Of a DNA stretch of 64,000 nucleotides, positions 10,446 through 19,529 are shown in pieces. A program made the position numbers and the translations under genes. Under the pieces are notes generated by a model. That model ran no database searches. It was not told the origin of the DNA and saw only the letters and a list, made by a program, of their open reading frames with translations. The stretch comes from Alteromonas sp. KUL106 (GTDB lineage Bacteria > Pseudomonadota > Gammaproteobacteria > Enterobacterales > Alteromonadaceae): positions 1 to 64,000 of the forward strand of contig NZ_BLIG01000037.1 in the NCBI RefSeq assembly GCF_009811415.1. The letters are read 5' to 3'. Each line of letters starts with the position of its first letter. Within the stretch, counting starts at the first letter, position 1.

Positions 10446-11270
10446 ATGCCATTATTGAAAGCTAAGCCAACTTCTGCCGGTCGTCGTCACGTTGTTCAGG
10501 TCGTTAACCCTGACCTGCACAAAGGTGCACCTTACGCGCCTTTGCTAGAGAAAAACAGCAAGTCTGGTGGTCGTAACAACGGTGGTCGTATTACCACTCG
10601 TCACATCGGTGGTGGTCACAAGCAACACTATCGTGTAATCGACTTCAAACGCAACAAAGACGGCATTCCAGCTAAAGTTGAGCGTTTAGAGTACGATCCA
10701 AACCGTTCTGCTAACATTGCACTAGTATTGTACGCAGACGGTGAACGTCGTTACATTCTAGCTCCTAAGGGTATGAAAGCAGGTGATGCTATCCAGTCTG
10801 GTTCGGATGCTCCGATCAAGTCTGGTAACACTCTACCTATGCGTAACATCCCTGTAGGTTCTGTTGTACACGCCATTGAAATGAAGCCTGGCAAAGGTGC
10901 ACAAATTGCACGTTCTGCGGGTGCTTATGCTCAGATCCTAGCACGTGACGGAAACTACGTTACTCTACGTCTGCGCTCTGGCGAAATGCGTAAAGTTCTA
11001 TCTGATTGCCGCGCCACCATTGGTGAAGTTGGTAATGCAGAGCACATGCTTCGTTCACTAGGTAAAGCTGGTGCTACACGCTGGCGTGGTGTTCGTCCTA
11101 CCGTTCGTGGTGTTGCCATGAACCCGGTTGATCACCCACACGGTGGTGGTGAAGGTCGTACATCAGGCGGTCGTCACCCAGTAACTCCTTGGGGTATTCC
11201 TACCAAAGGTAAGAAAACTCGAAGCAACAAGCGTACTGATAAGCTTATCGTACGTCGTCGAAACAAGTAA
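10446..11270 (+). CDS. rplB: 50S ribosomal protein L2
   Basis: A 274-aa L2, the conserved 23S-binding protein needed for subunit association and peptidyl transfer. Signatures are [18 protein letters not shown] and the C-terminal [19 protein letters not shown]. The latter carries the histidine equivalent to E. coli H229. The length is normal, and the gene lies between rplW and rpsS as in most bacteria. Confidence 0.98.
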   Translation: MPLLKAKPTSAGRRHVVQVVNPDLHKGAPYAPLLEKNSKSGGRNNGGRITTRHIGGGHKQHYRVIDFKRNKDGIPAKVERLEYDPNRSANIALVLYADGERRYILAPKGMKAGDAIQSGSDAPIKSGNTLPMRNIPVGSVVHAIEMKPGKGAQIARSAGAYAQILARDGNYVTLRLRSGEMRKVLSDCRATIGEVGNAEHMLRSLGKAGATRWRGVRPTVRGVAMNPVDHPHGGGEGRTSGGRHPVTPWGIPTKGKKTRSNKRTDKLIVRRRNK

Positions 11271-11285
11271 TAGCGAGGATTCACC

Positions 11286-11561
11286 ATGCCACGTTCTCTC
11301 AAGAAAGGTCCTTTTATTGACCTTCACTTGCTGAAGAAGGTAGAGGCTGCAGTGGAAAAGAACGAACGTAAACCAATCAAAACTTGGTCTCGTCGTTCTA
11401 TGATCATCCCAGATATGATTGGGTTGACCATTGCGGTCCATAACGGTCGCCAACATGTACCTGTCATTATTAGTGACGAAATGGTCGGCCACAAGTTGGG
11501 CGAATTTGCGCCAACGCGTACTTACCGCGGCCATGTCGCGGACAAGAAAGCTAAACGTTAA
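11286..11561 (+). CDS. rpsS: 30S ribosomal protein S19
   Basis: A 91-aa S19 starting [18 protein letters not shown], with the conserved [14 protein letters not shown] and [16 protein letters not shown] motifs. It binds the 16S 3' major domain with S13 in the head. It has an AGGA site 8 bp before the ATG and sits in its usual place between rplB and rplV. Confidence 0.98.
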   Translation: MPRSLKKGPFIDLHLLKKVEAAVEKNERKPIKTWSRRSMIIPDMIGLTIAVHNGRQHVPVIISDEMVGHKLGEFAPTRTYRGHVADKKAKR

Positions 11562-11572
11562 GGGGTAGGAAG

Positions 11573-11905
11573 ATGGAAGCATTAGCTAAACACCGTTTTG
11601 CCCGCACGTCGGCTCAAAAGGCACGCTTGGTTGCGGATCAAATTCGCGGAATGCACGTTGAGAAAGCACTTGAGCTTCTTGCGTACAGCCCGAAGAAAAG
11701 CGCAGCGCTAGTAAAGAAAGTTTTGGAATCTGCGATTGCTAACGCAGAGCACAACGAAGGCGCGGACATCGACGAGCTAGTCGTTGCCAAGATTTTCGTT
11801 GACGAAGGTCCAACTATGAAGCGTATCAAGCCACGTGCCAAAGGCCGTGCTGATCGTATCTTTAAGCGCAGCAGTCACATCACTGTGGTTGTAGCGGATA
11901 ACTAG
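11573..11905 (+). CDS. rplV: 50S ribosomal protein L22
   Basis: A 110-aa L22 with the [18 protein letters not shown]-terminus. The C-terminal hairpin that reaches the tunnel constriction ([18 protein letters not shown]) is intact. The length matches the family, and the gene follows rpsS by 11 bp with a GGGGTAGGA ribosome site. Confidence 0.98.
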   Translation: MEALAKHRFARTSAQKARLVADQIRGMHVEKALELLAYSPKKSAALVKKVLESAIANAEHNEGADIDELVVAKIFVDEGPTMKRIKPRAKGRADRIFKRSSHITVVVADN

Positions 11906-11914
11906 GAGTAGATA

Positions 11915-12619
11915 ATGGGACAGAAGGTACATCCTACAGGTATACGCCTGGGTATCAGCAAACCATGGACATCTACCTGGTACGCTAATACTGCAGACTA
12001 TGCAGATAACCTGTATAACGATCATCAGGTACGTCAGTATCTGACTAAACAACTTAAGAACGCTTCACTATCTAAAATCGTGATCGAGCGTCCTGCTAAG
12101 AGCATCCGTGTGACTATTCACACTGCTCGTCCAGGCGTAGTAATCGGTAAGAAAGGTGAAGACGTAGAGAAGTTGCGTAACTACGTATCTAAGCTAGCCG
12201 GTGTGCCAGCTCAGATCAACATCGCTGAAGTACGTAAGCCAGAGCTAGATGGCCAGCTAGTAGCTGACAGCATCTCTAGCCAGCTAGAGCGTCGTGTTAT
12301 GTTCCGTCGTGCTATGAAGCGCGCAGTACAAAACGCAATGCGTCTAGGCGCGAAAGGTATCAAAGTTGAAGTTAGCGGCCGTTTGGGCGGTGCAGAAATT
12401 GCACGTTCTGAGTGGTATCGCGAAGGTCGCGTTCCTCTGCACACTTTCCGTGCGGACATCGATTACGCAACCTCTGAAGCGTCAACTACTTACGGTATCA
12501 TCGGCGTTAAAGTATGGATCTTCAAAGGTGAAGTTCTAGGTGGTCTACCTACAACTCAAGAGCAAGCACCAGCTGCTCAACCTAAGAAGAAAGGCCGCAA
12601 CGCTAAGCGAGAGGGCTAA
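11915..12619 (+). CDS. rpsC: 30S ribosomal protein S3
   Basis: A 234-aa S3. The KH domain GXXG motif is seen in [17 protein letters not shown], followed by the C-terminal [23 protein letters not shown] region. S3 lies at the mRNA entry channel and contributes to helicase activity. The tail is rich in A, P, Q and K, as is common in related genera. It starts 9 bp after rplV and ends 2 bp before rplP. Confidence 0.98.
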   Translation: MGQKVHPTGIRLGISKPWTSTWYANTADYADNLYNDHQVRQYLTKQLKNASLSKIVIERPAKSIRVTIHTARPGVVIGKKGEDVEKLRNYVSKLAGVPAQINIAEVRKPELDGQLVADSISSQLERRVMFRRAMKRAVQNAMRLGAKGIKVEVSGRLGGAEIARSEWYREGRVPLHTFRADIDYATSEASTTYGIIGVKVWIFKGEVLGGLPTTQEQAPAAQPKKKGRNAKREG

Positions 12620-12621
12620 TC

Positions 12622-13032
12622 ATGTTACAACCAAAACGCATGAAGTTCCGTAAGATGCACAAAGGTCGCAACCGCGGCTTAGCAGCGGGTAATACTGTTG
12701 CCTTTGGTACTTACGGCCTTAAAGCAGTTGGCCGTGGTCGAATGACTGCGCGTCAAATCGAAGCAGCGCGTCGTGCTATGACTCGTCACGTTAAGCGTCA
12801 AGGTAAAATTTGGATTCGAGTTTTCCCTGACAAGCCAATTACTGAGAAGCCTCTTGAAGTGCGTCAAGGTAAAGGTAAAGGTAACGTTGAGTACTGGGTA
12901 TGCCAAATTCAGCCTGGTCGTGTTCTTTACGAGATGGAAGGTGTTCCTGAAGCTCTAGCACGCGAAGCGTTTGAATTGGCAGCGGCTAAACTGCCATTTA
13001 AAACAACCTTTGTAACTCGGACGGTGATGTAA
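12622..13032 (+). CDS. rplP: 50S ribosomal protein L16
   Basis: A 136-aa L16 starting [17 protein letters not shown], with the conserved [18 protein letters not shown] and [11 protein letters not shown] motifs. L16 contacts the A-site tRNA and is required for late 50S assembly. Its TAA shares its last base with the ATG of rpmC. Confidence 0.98.
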   Translation: MLQPKRMKFRKMHKGRNRGLAAGNTVAFGTYGLKAVGRGRMTARQIEAARRAMTRHVKRQGKIWIRVFPDKPITEKPLEVRQGKGKGNVEYWVCQIQPGRVLYEMEGVPEALAREAFELAAAKLPFKTTFVTRTVM

Positions 13033-13223
13033 TGAAAGCGACTGAACTGAAAGAAAAAAGCGTAGAAGAGCTGAACGCAGAGTTGATTAACCTGCTACGC
13101 GAACAGTTCAACCTGCGCATGCAGCACACAACAGGTCAGCTTGAAAAAACTGACCAGTTGAGAAAAGTACGTCGTAACATCGCGCGTGTTAAAACCATTC
13201 TGACTCAAAAGGCTGATGCGTAA
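13032..13223 (+). CDS. rpmC: 50S ribosomal protein L29
   Basis: A 63-aa L29, a two-helix protein at the tunnel exit beside L23. [16 protein letters not shown] and the [13 protein letters not shown] helix are typical. It overlaps rplP by one base and rpsQ by one base, which indicates tight translational coupling. Confidence 0.97.
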   Translation: MKATELKEKSVEELNAELINLLREQFNLRMQHTTGQLEKTDQLRKVRRNIARVKTILTQKADA

Positions 13224-13480
13224 TGACTGAGCAAAAAATTCGTACAGTACAAGGTCGTGTGGTTAGCAACAAGATGGATAAAACCATCACAGTTGTTGTT
13301 GAACGTTTTGTTAAGCACCCAATCTATGGGAAGTTCATCAAGCGCTCTACTAAGCTTCACGCCCACGACGAAAACAACGTGTGCAACCAAGGTGACGTAG
13401 TAACAGTACGTGAATGTCGCCCGCTATCTAAGAACAAATCTTGGATGCTAGTTGACGTTGTTGAGAAAGCTGGCGTTTAA
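13223..13480 (+). CDS. rpsQ: 30S ribosomal protein S17
   Basis: An 85-aa S17 with an OB fold and the motifs [37 protein letters not shown] and [16 protein letters not shown]. It is an early assembly protein of the 30S body. It is the last gene of this S10 operon and is followed by a strong terminator. The spc operon gene rplN, which follows in many gammaproteobacteria, is not here. Confidence 0.97.
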   Translation: MTEQKIRTVQGRVVSNKMDKTITVVVERFVKHPIYGKFIKRSTKLHAHDENNVCNQGDVVTVRECRPLSKNKSWMLVDVVEKAGV

Positions 13481-13501
13481 TCGCTAACTTTTTCAAAGTC
13501 T

Positions 13502-13531
13502 TAAAAAAGCCGCTCTCGAGCGGCTTTTTTG
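13502..13531 (+). terminator. terminator of the S10 operon
   Basis: A perfect stem GCCGCT/AGCGGC with a CTCG tetraloop is flanked by an A-run and followed by six T residues. It lies 22 bp after the rpsQ stop. Confidence 0.93.
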
Positions 13532-13624
13532 TGTTTAATTGAGGTGATGTTATACGTTTTCCACTTGCCTCTTGATGACATCAACCCTGTGGTGAGAAAA
13601 ACGGGAAATGGAATCTTCGAATTT

Positions 13625-13794
13625 ATACCAGTCTGCACAGATCATTACCCACTCAGCGAGTATTAAAATGTTCGTAATCGCGGCGTGTTACCGCAGGTAT
13701 AGGGGTTCTACGTCAAGGTGACACAACAAAGAGTACAGACATTTCAAACTTGCCAGCGCCTTCTGAGTGGGCAATTATCTATGCGGATTTGTAT
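13625..13794 (-). repeat. complete MITE-like inverted-repeat element, copy 1
   Basis: About 170 bp bounded by inverted terminal repeats. The left arm begins ATACCAGTCTGCACAGATC and the right arm ends ATCTATGCGGATTTGTAT. In this copy the pairing extends inward through ACCCACTCAG / CTGAGTGGGC to about 32 bp. The interior (GTGACACAACAAAGAGTAC and flanks) matches the copy at 21709-21877 in reverse orientation. There is no ORF, so it is a non-autonomous element. The strand sign only marks its orientation relative to copy 2. Confidence 0.82.
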
Positions 13795-14015
13795 TACACA
13801 TTTTGTTCCCGATAATATAGCGACAATAAGGCGAAAAGCGCTTATTGAATGCGTTGATCGTGCTAAAGCATTAGATTAGGCTTTCACGACTCAAATGCAG
13901 ACGACTCAAAGTTAGTCGAACACAATTTCACAATAGTATTATGGCTGCTAAGGTAGTCATCATTCACTGCATTATGCTGAGCAGACAAGAGTGAATTTAA
14001 CCCAAAGGAAGTACT
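13795..14015. other. gene-free stretch before waaA
   Basis: I see no coding sequence or RNA gene here. TATAGCGACAATAAGGC at 13816-13832 closely matches TATAGCGTGACAATAAGGC at 40802-40820, and both lie just outside a repeat arm. The rest presumably holds the waaA promoter, which I cannot define. Confidence 0.4.
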
Positions 14016-15326
14016 ATGCCGGTTGCCAGACGCAGTGACTACAAGCCTAATTTTGTTGAAACACTCTGTCGCTGGGGCTATTCATGCGTATTGGTGCTTC
14101 TTGTTCCCTTTGCATTTGCTCATCTTGCGTTGAAGGGCTCAACGAAAAGTAAAGACGGTAAACACCGACATTTCGAACGCCTGGGGTTTGTCACCCGTCC
14201 ACCAAAAGAAAACGGCTATCTATTTCACTGCGTTTCAGTTGGAGAGGTCGTTGCGGCATCATGCCTGATTAAACGCATAATGAGCGTTGAACCCGAAGCA
14301 CAAATCACAATAACTACGACTACGCCTACAGGGTCAGCACGAGTTAGGGATATTTTTAAAGATACTGTTCACCACTTTTATCTACCGTATGACTTGCCTA
14401 TAACAATGGCCGCCATGTTAAAGCGGGTAAAGCCGAAAATGGTCATCGTTACCGAAGTAGAGCTGTGGCCAAATTTAATCCACGCTTGCTGGAAACGCTA
14501 CGTACCGGTCATTGTTATTAATGCGAGAATGACCGACCGCTCTGCAAAACGCTACAAAAAAATAGGCCAGCTATTTAACCCGATGTTAGCCAAGCTTTCG
14601 CATGTATGTGCACAGGGGCAACGTGATCACGATAACTACGCGTGGCTAGGTTTAGATAAAGATAAGCTCACACTCACTAATAATATTAAATTTGATCAAG
14701 CGGTTTCCCACACAGATACTGCGTCCTCTTTTCTTGATATTAAGCGTGGTGAGCGCCCGCTGTTGGTGGCTGGAAGTACACACGAGCCAGAAGAAAAAGC
14801 GGTACTCGAAGCGGCCTTATCAGTATGGAAAGTATCACCTCTGTTTCGCATGATAATCGTGCCAAGGCATCCTGAACGGTTTGAAACTGTAGCGAAGATC
14901 ATAGAAAAATATAACCTGCCGTTTGTGAGAACCTCAGACGTTACTTCGATACCTGAAGACGTTAACATTGTGCTTCTTGATGAGATGGGAAAATTAAATC
15001 AAGCATACGCGGTAGCAAGTTTCGCTTTTGTTGGAGGCTCAATAGCCCAACGAGGTGGTCACAATGCCCTTGAACCCGCGACGTTTTCATTACCTATCAT
15101 GATGGGCCCGCATACCTTCAATAACCCTGTTATATGCGAGTACCTTGAAGACTGTGGTGCGCTAACAATTGTTGAAAACGCCACTCAGATTTCCGCTTTG
15201 TTAAACAACTGGATAGAAAACCCTACCAAGGGTGAGCAAGCCGGACGTGCTGGAAAACGTGTATTACAGAATAATAGTGGTGCATTAGATGCAACCTTGG
15301 CCTGTGTTCGTCGCTATTTAAATTGA
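14016..15326 (+). CDS. waaA: 3-deoxy-D-manno-octulosonic acid (Kdo) transferase
   Basis: A 436-aa GT30-family glycosyltransferase that adds Kdo from CMP-Kdo to lipid IVA in LPS core synthesis at the inner face of the cytoplasmic membrane. An N-terminal hydrophobic anchor lies at ~18-40. The conserved catalytic-base motif CVSVGEVVAAS follows, then TEVELWPNL, VINARMTDRSAKRYKK and the C-terminal nucleotide-sugar segment FVGGSIAQRGGHNALEPA. The length is slightly above the E. coli enzyme. AAAGGAAG precedes the ATG. The neighbours have no LPS role, so the gene appears to be alone. A repeat remnant begins right after its stop. Confidence 0.94.
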   Translation: MPVARRSDYKPNFVETLCRWGYSCVLVLLVPFAFAHLALKGSTKSKDGKHRHFERLGFVTRPPKENGYLFHCVSVGEVVAASCLIKRIMSVEPEAQITITTTTPTGSARVRDIFKDTVHHFYLPYDLPITMAAMLKRVKPKMVIVTEVELWPNLIHACWKRYVPVIVINARMTDRSAKRYKKIGQLFNPMLAKLSHVCAQGQRDHDNYAWLGLDKDKLTLTNNIKFDQAVSHTDTASSFLDIKRGERPLLVAGSTHEPEEKAVLEAALSVWKVSPLFRMIIVPRHPERFETVAKIIEKYNLPFVRTSDVTSIPEDVNIVLLDEMGKLNQAYAVASFAFVGGSIAQRGGHNALEPATFSLPIMMGPHTFNNPVICEYLEDCGALTIVENATQISALLNNWIENPTKGEQAGRAGKRVLQNNSGALDATLACVRRYLN

Positions 15327-15383
15327 CATTTACGCCCGAAAGCGCCGCTCCAGAATTAATAAATTATCTATGCGGATTGGTAT
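15327..15383 (+). repeat. remnant/solo arm of the MITE-like element
   Basis: The arm ATCTATGCGGATTGGTAT ends at 15383. Upstream bases (GACATTT...AGCGCCGCTCC) also resemble the inner flank of the right arm in copies 1 and 3, so this is a right-end remnant rather than a chance word. It starts immediately after the waaA stop. Confidence 0.65.
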
Positions 15384-15656
15384 TACTGTAATTGAACAAA
15401 AAAAGAACCCCTCATTAGTGCGCGGCGCGCACCAAAAAAGACCTTCTAGAGCGTTGATTCATGCGCTCAAGCAAGGTTGAATTTATAAGTTATTGATTTG
15501 ATTATGTATGCAAGAGTTGGTTCAACATTTGCTAAAAAGAACCGACAGCGTAGCAACAGTAAAATCCAAATTAAAACGCACCTATTAAAAAGGGCACTGA
15601 GTTACGCGGTTTTCCAGGGAGAGGCCTCCTGCCGGTGGGCAGGAGGCTTTCTTACT
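15384..15656. other. gene-free stretch between waaA and the antiporter gene
   Basis: It contains a small palindrome GTGCGC-GGC-GCGCAC at 15418-15432 and the terminator at 15624-15650. A 77-aa plus-strand ORF here runs across that terminator into the antiporter gene and does not look real. Confidence 0.4.
15624..15652 (+). terminator. terminator between waaA and the antiporter gene
   Basis: The stem GCCTCCTGCC/GGCAGGAGGC with loop GGTG is followed by TTTCTT on the plus strand, so it mainly suits waaA read-through. It starts 7 bp from the antiporter stop, and its minus-strand side lacks a good T-run. Confidence 0.7.
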
Positions 15657-17492
15657 TCAGGCTCCCGTACCTTCATCCTGAACTCTTTCAGAAGCCGTCT
15701 CAATACGTTCTGGCTCAATCAAGCTAATTAAACGCCAGCCTGCTTTAGGTTCAATACTGTTGCCGTTTATAAACGTATAGCTCTTGCCTTCAGCATTTAT
15801 CGCAATGAGAGGCGTTGCTCGGTCACCGTATCTTTGAATATATTGCTTATACGTGAATTCTTCTGACAAACGGGTCGTTTTGACCTGAGAGTCTCGCGCA
15901 ATCGCTGACGCCAGATAACCGTAGGTAACACCCTCATCGAACAGAGTTAACTTCTTCGCATACTGTTCACTGACCTGATGGCTTGGACGCGTTGACTGTT
16001 CGTTGTTTGTTAACGCCCATACTTTGTCTTTGCCCATGGTGTATTCAAAGTGGTAAGCAATAAGCGGATTGAGTTGTTTGTACGGCGACATGATAAGTAC
16101 TGTGCCAAACGTATTTAAATCAAGATGCCGTGCAGCGTGGTCCGACATAGGGTTGCCGAAGTACACGGGAATGTCCATCATACGTGCTTCACGGATAGCA
16201 TCCCAGTTTGTATCAGCAATAGTCACGTCTAGTTTTTGATTTAGCATTTCACACGCCAATGCGCGGTTAAACTTACTTCCGCCGAAGATTAAATAGCCAG
16301 TAGGCGCTGGCGCCCGTACTTTTAAGAGTGAAGCGACAGTGCGAGAGGTCAAGCTTTGAACGACAACGGTTGCAATGATAACCATGAACACTATGGGCAC
16401 GATAATCCCCGCACCCTCGTAACCGATTTCTTCTAATTTCAATGAGAAGAGTGCTGACACGGCGGCAGCCACGATACCGCGAGGCGCTATCCAGCTTAGC
16501 AGTGCTAACTCATTGAGTTTCAGCCCGGTGCCGATAGAGGAGGCCAATACTGATAAAGGTCTGGCTATGAACATAATGGCCGCCAACACCACGATGGAGC
16601 CCCAACCAACATCTATGACTGATTGTAGATTTAGACGAGTGGCAAGCAGTATAAAAAGACCGGATATAAGCAAAACGCTCAGGGTTTCTTTAAATTCTAG
16701 AATGTCTTCCACATCTACGTCTTTCATGTTGGCCAGCACCATACCTGCAATCGTCACGGCCAGCAGGCCAGATTCATGGGCGACATAATTAGAAGCCGCA
16801 AAGACGCCCAATATAATCGTTAACACAGCGGTATTGAGCAGATAATGGGGAATCCATTCTTTTCTGATAGACAACCCTAATAAATAACCTGCAGCAAGGC
16901 CCAGGAAAGAGCCTATGCCTACGGTTTTACCAAAGGCTACGAGGGTGTGTGTGATAGCGGTTTCCTGCGATGCCACAATGAATTCAAACACCAGTACAGC
17001 AAGCAATGCACCGATAGGATCGATGACTATTCCTTCCCAGCGCAATATATTCGCTAGATTTGTCTTAGGCCTTACCGTACGCAGCATAGGAACAATAACG
17101 GTAGGGCCGGTGACAGTAACGATAGCGCCAAACAAAAAGGAGAGCTGCCAAGACAGATCTAAACTGTAATGTGCCGCTGTCGCCGCAACGAGCCACGTTA
17201 CTACAACGCCTATGGAGCACAGGTTTCTCACCATGTTGCCATGGCCCGCTATATCGCTGAATTTCAGGGTAAGTGAACCCTCAAATAGAATGATAGCAAC
17301 AGAAAGGGAAACGACAGGAAACAGTAAGTCGCCAAATAACGAGTCTGCGTTTAGCACACCGAATACGGGGCCCACGACAATGCCTACAATTAATAGTGGG
17401 AGTATCGCAGGAAGCCTAATCTTGTATGCCAAATACTGACAGGCAATAGATAGCAATCCTACCGAAACAAGGGAAAGTAGCGGGTCTGACAA
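15657..17492 (-). CDS. cation/proton antiporter with C-terminal TrkA-N (RCK) domain
   Basis: A 611-aa membrane antiporter. About 12 hydrophobic segments fill residues 1-395, including GAIVTVTGPTVIVPML and RWEGIVIDPIGALLAVLVFE, which are typical of NhaP-type CPA1 exchangers. Residues ~400-500 form a TrkA-N nucleotide-binding fold beginning YLIFGGSKFNRALACEML, followed by a further cytoplasmic tail. It probably exchanges Na+ or K+ for H+ and so controls cytoplasmic pH and ion balance. The ion cannot be told from sequence alone. The RCK-like tail suggests gating by a nucleotide. The gene is convergent with waaA and divergent from the lipoprotein gene. Confidence 0.87.
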   Translation of the reverse strand: MSDPLLSLVSVGLLSIACQYLAYKIRLPAILPLLIVGIVVGPVFGVLNADSLFGDLLFPVVSLSVAIILFEGSLTLKFSDIAGHGNMVRNLCSIGVVVTWLVAATAAHYSLDLSWQLSFLFGAIVTVTGPTVIVPMLRTVRPKTNLANILRWEGIVIDPIGALLAVLVFEFIVASQETAITHTLVAFGKTVGIGSFLGLAAGYLLGLSIRKEWIPHYLLNTAVLTIILGVFAASNYVAHESGLLAVTIAGMVLANMKDVDVEDILEFKETLSVLLISGLFILLATRLNLQSVIDVGWGSIVVLAAIMFIARPLSVLASSIGTGLKLNELALLSWIAPRGIVAAAVSALFSLKLEEIGYEGAGIIVPIVFMVIIATVVVQSLTSRTVASLLKVRAPAPTGYLIFGGSKFNRALACEMLNQKLDVTIADTNWDAIREARMMDIPVYFGNPMSDHAARHLDLNTFGTVLIMSPYKQLNPLIAYHFEYTMGKDKVWALTNNEQSTRPSHQVSEQYAKKLTLFDEGVTYGYLASAIARDSQVKTTRLSEEFTYKQYIQRYGDRATPLIAINAEGKSYTFINGNSIEPKAGWRLISLIEPERIETASERVQDEGTGA

Positions 17493-17780
17493 AGTGAATC
17501 CTTAACGTATTAGTATTATTCCATCGTATATCAGTCTAAGCGTCTGTCATACAGCAACTTTAGGACTAGGACGTCTTGAAACATACGAGAGATTGTTAAG
17601 TTTAGACCAGTATTTTATCGTGTGCAGAACCAGACGAGTCATTTTCGGCTACGCTTAAAACACCAATATATGAGGTCACCAAGTGTGTTTGGTAAGCTAA
17701 TTGATAATATGAAATTACTCGTGAGTAAACTATAGAGTTTGATATTATCTGAAACGTAGAGATTATTTCGGAGCTTCTCA

Positions 17781-18635
17781 TTGAACAATTTATTTAGGGT
17801 TGTGATTTTATCATTAGCAATCACGCTAAGCTCGGCCTGTGCCATTAACTACCCAACGCCTTCTGCCTCGTTAAAAATAAACTCTATAGTGACGTTACCA
17901 GAAGAGCTTGCTGAAACATCCGGGCTTTTTTGCGAGGAAGAAGGCATGTATTCGCTTAATGACTCGGGTAACGCCCCAGTCATCTTCCATGTCAATTATC
18001 AAGGCGAGATTACTGAGCAAACGAGGCTAGCGCTTACCAATAAGGATTGGGAGGCCATTACTGCAGATTCCGCATTCTTTTATATCGCTGACGTCGGAAA
18101 TAATAAAGGTAAAAGAGAGCAGGTCGAAATTCACAAAGTGAATCGCAGTAATGTGAATGACATTGAAACCATCACTTTAAAATATGCAGGCAACAACGCG
18201 AACAACAATATTCCCTACGCCCATGATTTCGATTCAGAAGCCATGGTCATGTTCGACAATAAGTTACTCTTGTTTTCAAAGAGTTGGCGAACAGGAATAA
18301 CACATATTTACCATGTGAATGACACTAAGAGCGTTCAAACATTGAGTCCATTTGCCTCTATTGAGGGGTTACCCGGTGTGGTAACGGGTGTCGATTTTGA
18401 CCGTGTACGGAATCGTTTTGTGATAACCGGTTACAAGTCTGACCCTTTTGGAAACTTTGCGACCTTTTTGGCGCAAGTGTCAAAGGAGTTTACGCTGCTT
18501 GATATTTGGCCGTTAGATGAATACAAACAAGTTGAAGGAGTATGCGTCGATACTGAAGGGCGCTACTGGTTTAGTGAAGAAGCGACAGAAGGCCGTGAAG
18601 CGTCATTATCAAGCGCGTATATTGAAGCTAAATAG
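17781..18635 (+). CDS. putative lipoprotein, beta-propeller-like, unknown function
   Basis: A 284-aa protein I do not recognise. It starts at a TTG behind a GGAG site. The N-terminus is a lipoprotein signal with lipobox LSSAC and the lipidated cysteine at position 20, so it should be membrane-anchored in the periplasm or outer membrane. The rest shows repeated strand patterns (YSLNDSGNAPVIFHV, FFYIADVGNNKGKR, GVVTGVDFDRVRNRFVITGY, VEGVCVDTEGRYWFSEE) that resemble blades of a propeller or SdiA-regulated-type fold. This is a structural guess. No operon partner is visible. Confidence 0.75.
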   Translation: MNNLFRVVILSLAITLSSACAINYPTPSASLKINSIVTLPEELAETSGLFCEEEGMYSLNDSGNAPVIFHVNYQGEITEQTRLALTNKDWEAITADSAFFYIADVGNNKGKREQVEIHKVNRSNVNDIETITLKYAGNNANNNIPYAHDFDSEAMVMFDNKLLLFSKSWRTGITHIYHVNDTKSVQTLSPFASIEGLPGVVTGVDFDRVRNRFVITGYKSDPFGNFATFLAQVSKEFTLLDIWPLDEYKQVEGVCVDTEGRYWFSEEATEGREASLSSAYIEAK

Positions 18636-18807
18636 TTGGCGTAAACCCGCTTAGCGCTCTCCTTATTGAATGTAAGAGAGAAATTCATAGTACTACCTCA
18701 GTAGTTATTTTTTATCGGGTATTAGTAATATGACTAATACCCAACCCTTTATTTTCTTGTCTATACTGAAATTGAAGATGTAAATGATATTTCAAGAGGC
18801 AGTGAAA

Positions 18808-19395
18808 ATGCGACGATTTACTCGGTCACTAGTATCAGCATGTATTTGCCCTATTTTTCTTATGGCAAGTGCAGCGCAAGCCTCTGTGGTTGAAAAAGCA
18901 CAACAATGGTTGAATCAGTACGCAGATAGCGAGGACACATTTTCGCTTACCCTGACTAAAAACAAAATTAAATTTGAGGGCTGTAAGCAAAAGCAGTATC
19001 AGCTTGCTTTTAGTCAACAAATTGCCCCGATGTTTAATATCGAAGCCATAGTTCATTACAACAAAGGGACCCTTGCTCATGGCATTTTGTCTCAGCGGGT
19101 AAGAAGTCATGAATTTGAATTAGTAAGTTGGTGGGATAGTGGTGATTACCGCGTAGGGTTAAGCCATAAAGTGCGACCTCGACACGAAATGAGAATCCCT
19201 GTCGCCGACACCATTAGGCTTCCCACTAGTACATCGGCGGGTGTTTATCTGGAAATCCCTTTTAAAGAAGACAAACACTTACTGACCATTGGTGCACTCA
19301 GAGAATCATGGGAAAGCGATGGCGCGTCGCTTCAGTTACCCTGGCGCGCTAGCACAGATAACCAAGTTAAACTTCACTACGCCATCAATTTCTAA
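18808..19395 (+). CDS. secreted protein of unknown function
   Basis: A 195-aa exported protein I do not recognise. The start at 18808 (MRRFTRSLVSACICPIF) has an AGAGG site 8 bp upstream and gives a normal signal peptide with likely cleavage after AAQA. An in-frame ATG at 18784 would add eight residues and has a poorer site. The mature part is rich in alternating polar and hydrophobic strands (LVSWWDSGDYRVGLSHKVR, HLLTIGALRESWES), which might mean a small beta-barrel or beta-sandwich. A weak hairpin follows the stop. Confidence 0.7.
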   Translation: MRRFTRSLVSACICPIFLMASAAQASVVEKAQQWLNQYADSEDTFSLTLTKNKIKFEGCKQKQYQLAFSQQIAPMFNIEAIVHYNKGTLAHGILSQRVRSHEFELVSWWDSGDYRVGLSHKVRPRHEMRIPVADTIRLPTSTSAGVYLEIPFKEDKHLLTIGALRESWESDGASLQLPWRASTDNQVKLHYAINF

Positions 19396-19401
19396 AGGCA
19401 A

Positions 19402-19427
19402 AACTAGGGCTGTATTTTCCCCTAGTT
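19402..19427. terminator. possible weak terminator hairpin
   Basis: AACTAGGG and CCCCTAGTT pair around a short T-rich loop shortly after the stop of the secreted protein gene. No clear T-run follows, so this is a weak call. Confidence 0.35.
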
Positions 19428-19456
19428 GGCGTCTCTACGCGCTCGCCAACTTGAGT

Positions 19457-19478
19457 AATTATCTATGCGCGCTGGTAT
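19457..19478 (+). repeat. solo arm of the MITE-like element
   Basis: ATCTATGCGCGCTGGTAT matches the arm consensus ATCTATGCGGAYTGGTAT with two changes. It lies between two convergent genes in the same orientation as the other solo arms. Confidence 0.6.
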
Positions 19479-19529
19479 GATCTTGTCTTTGGGTTTTACT
19501 ACGCAACGCAAAGTGGTTTCACATCACCA

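Noticed and set aside
11163..11582. 139-aa ORF antisense to rplB, rpsS and the start of rplV
   Set aside because: It lies opposite highly expressed ribosomal genes and its composition is a frame shadow.
15498..15731. 77-aa plus-strand ORF between waaA and the antiporter gene
   Set aside because: It crosses a strong terminator and the end of the antiporter gene, and has no family-like sequence or good ribosome site.
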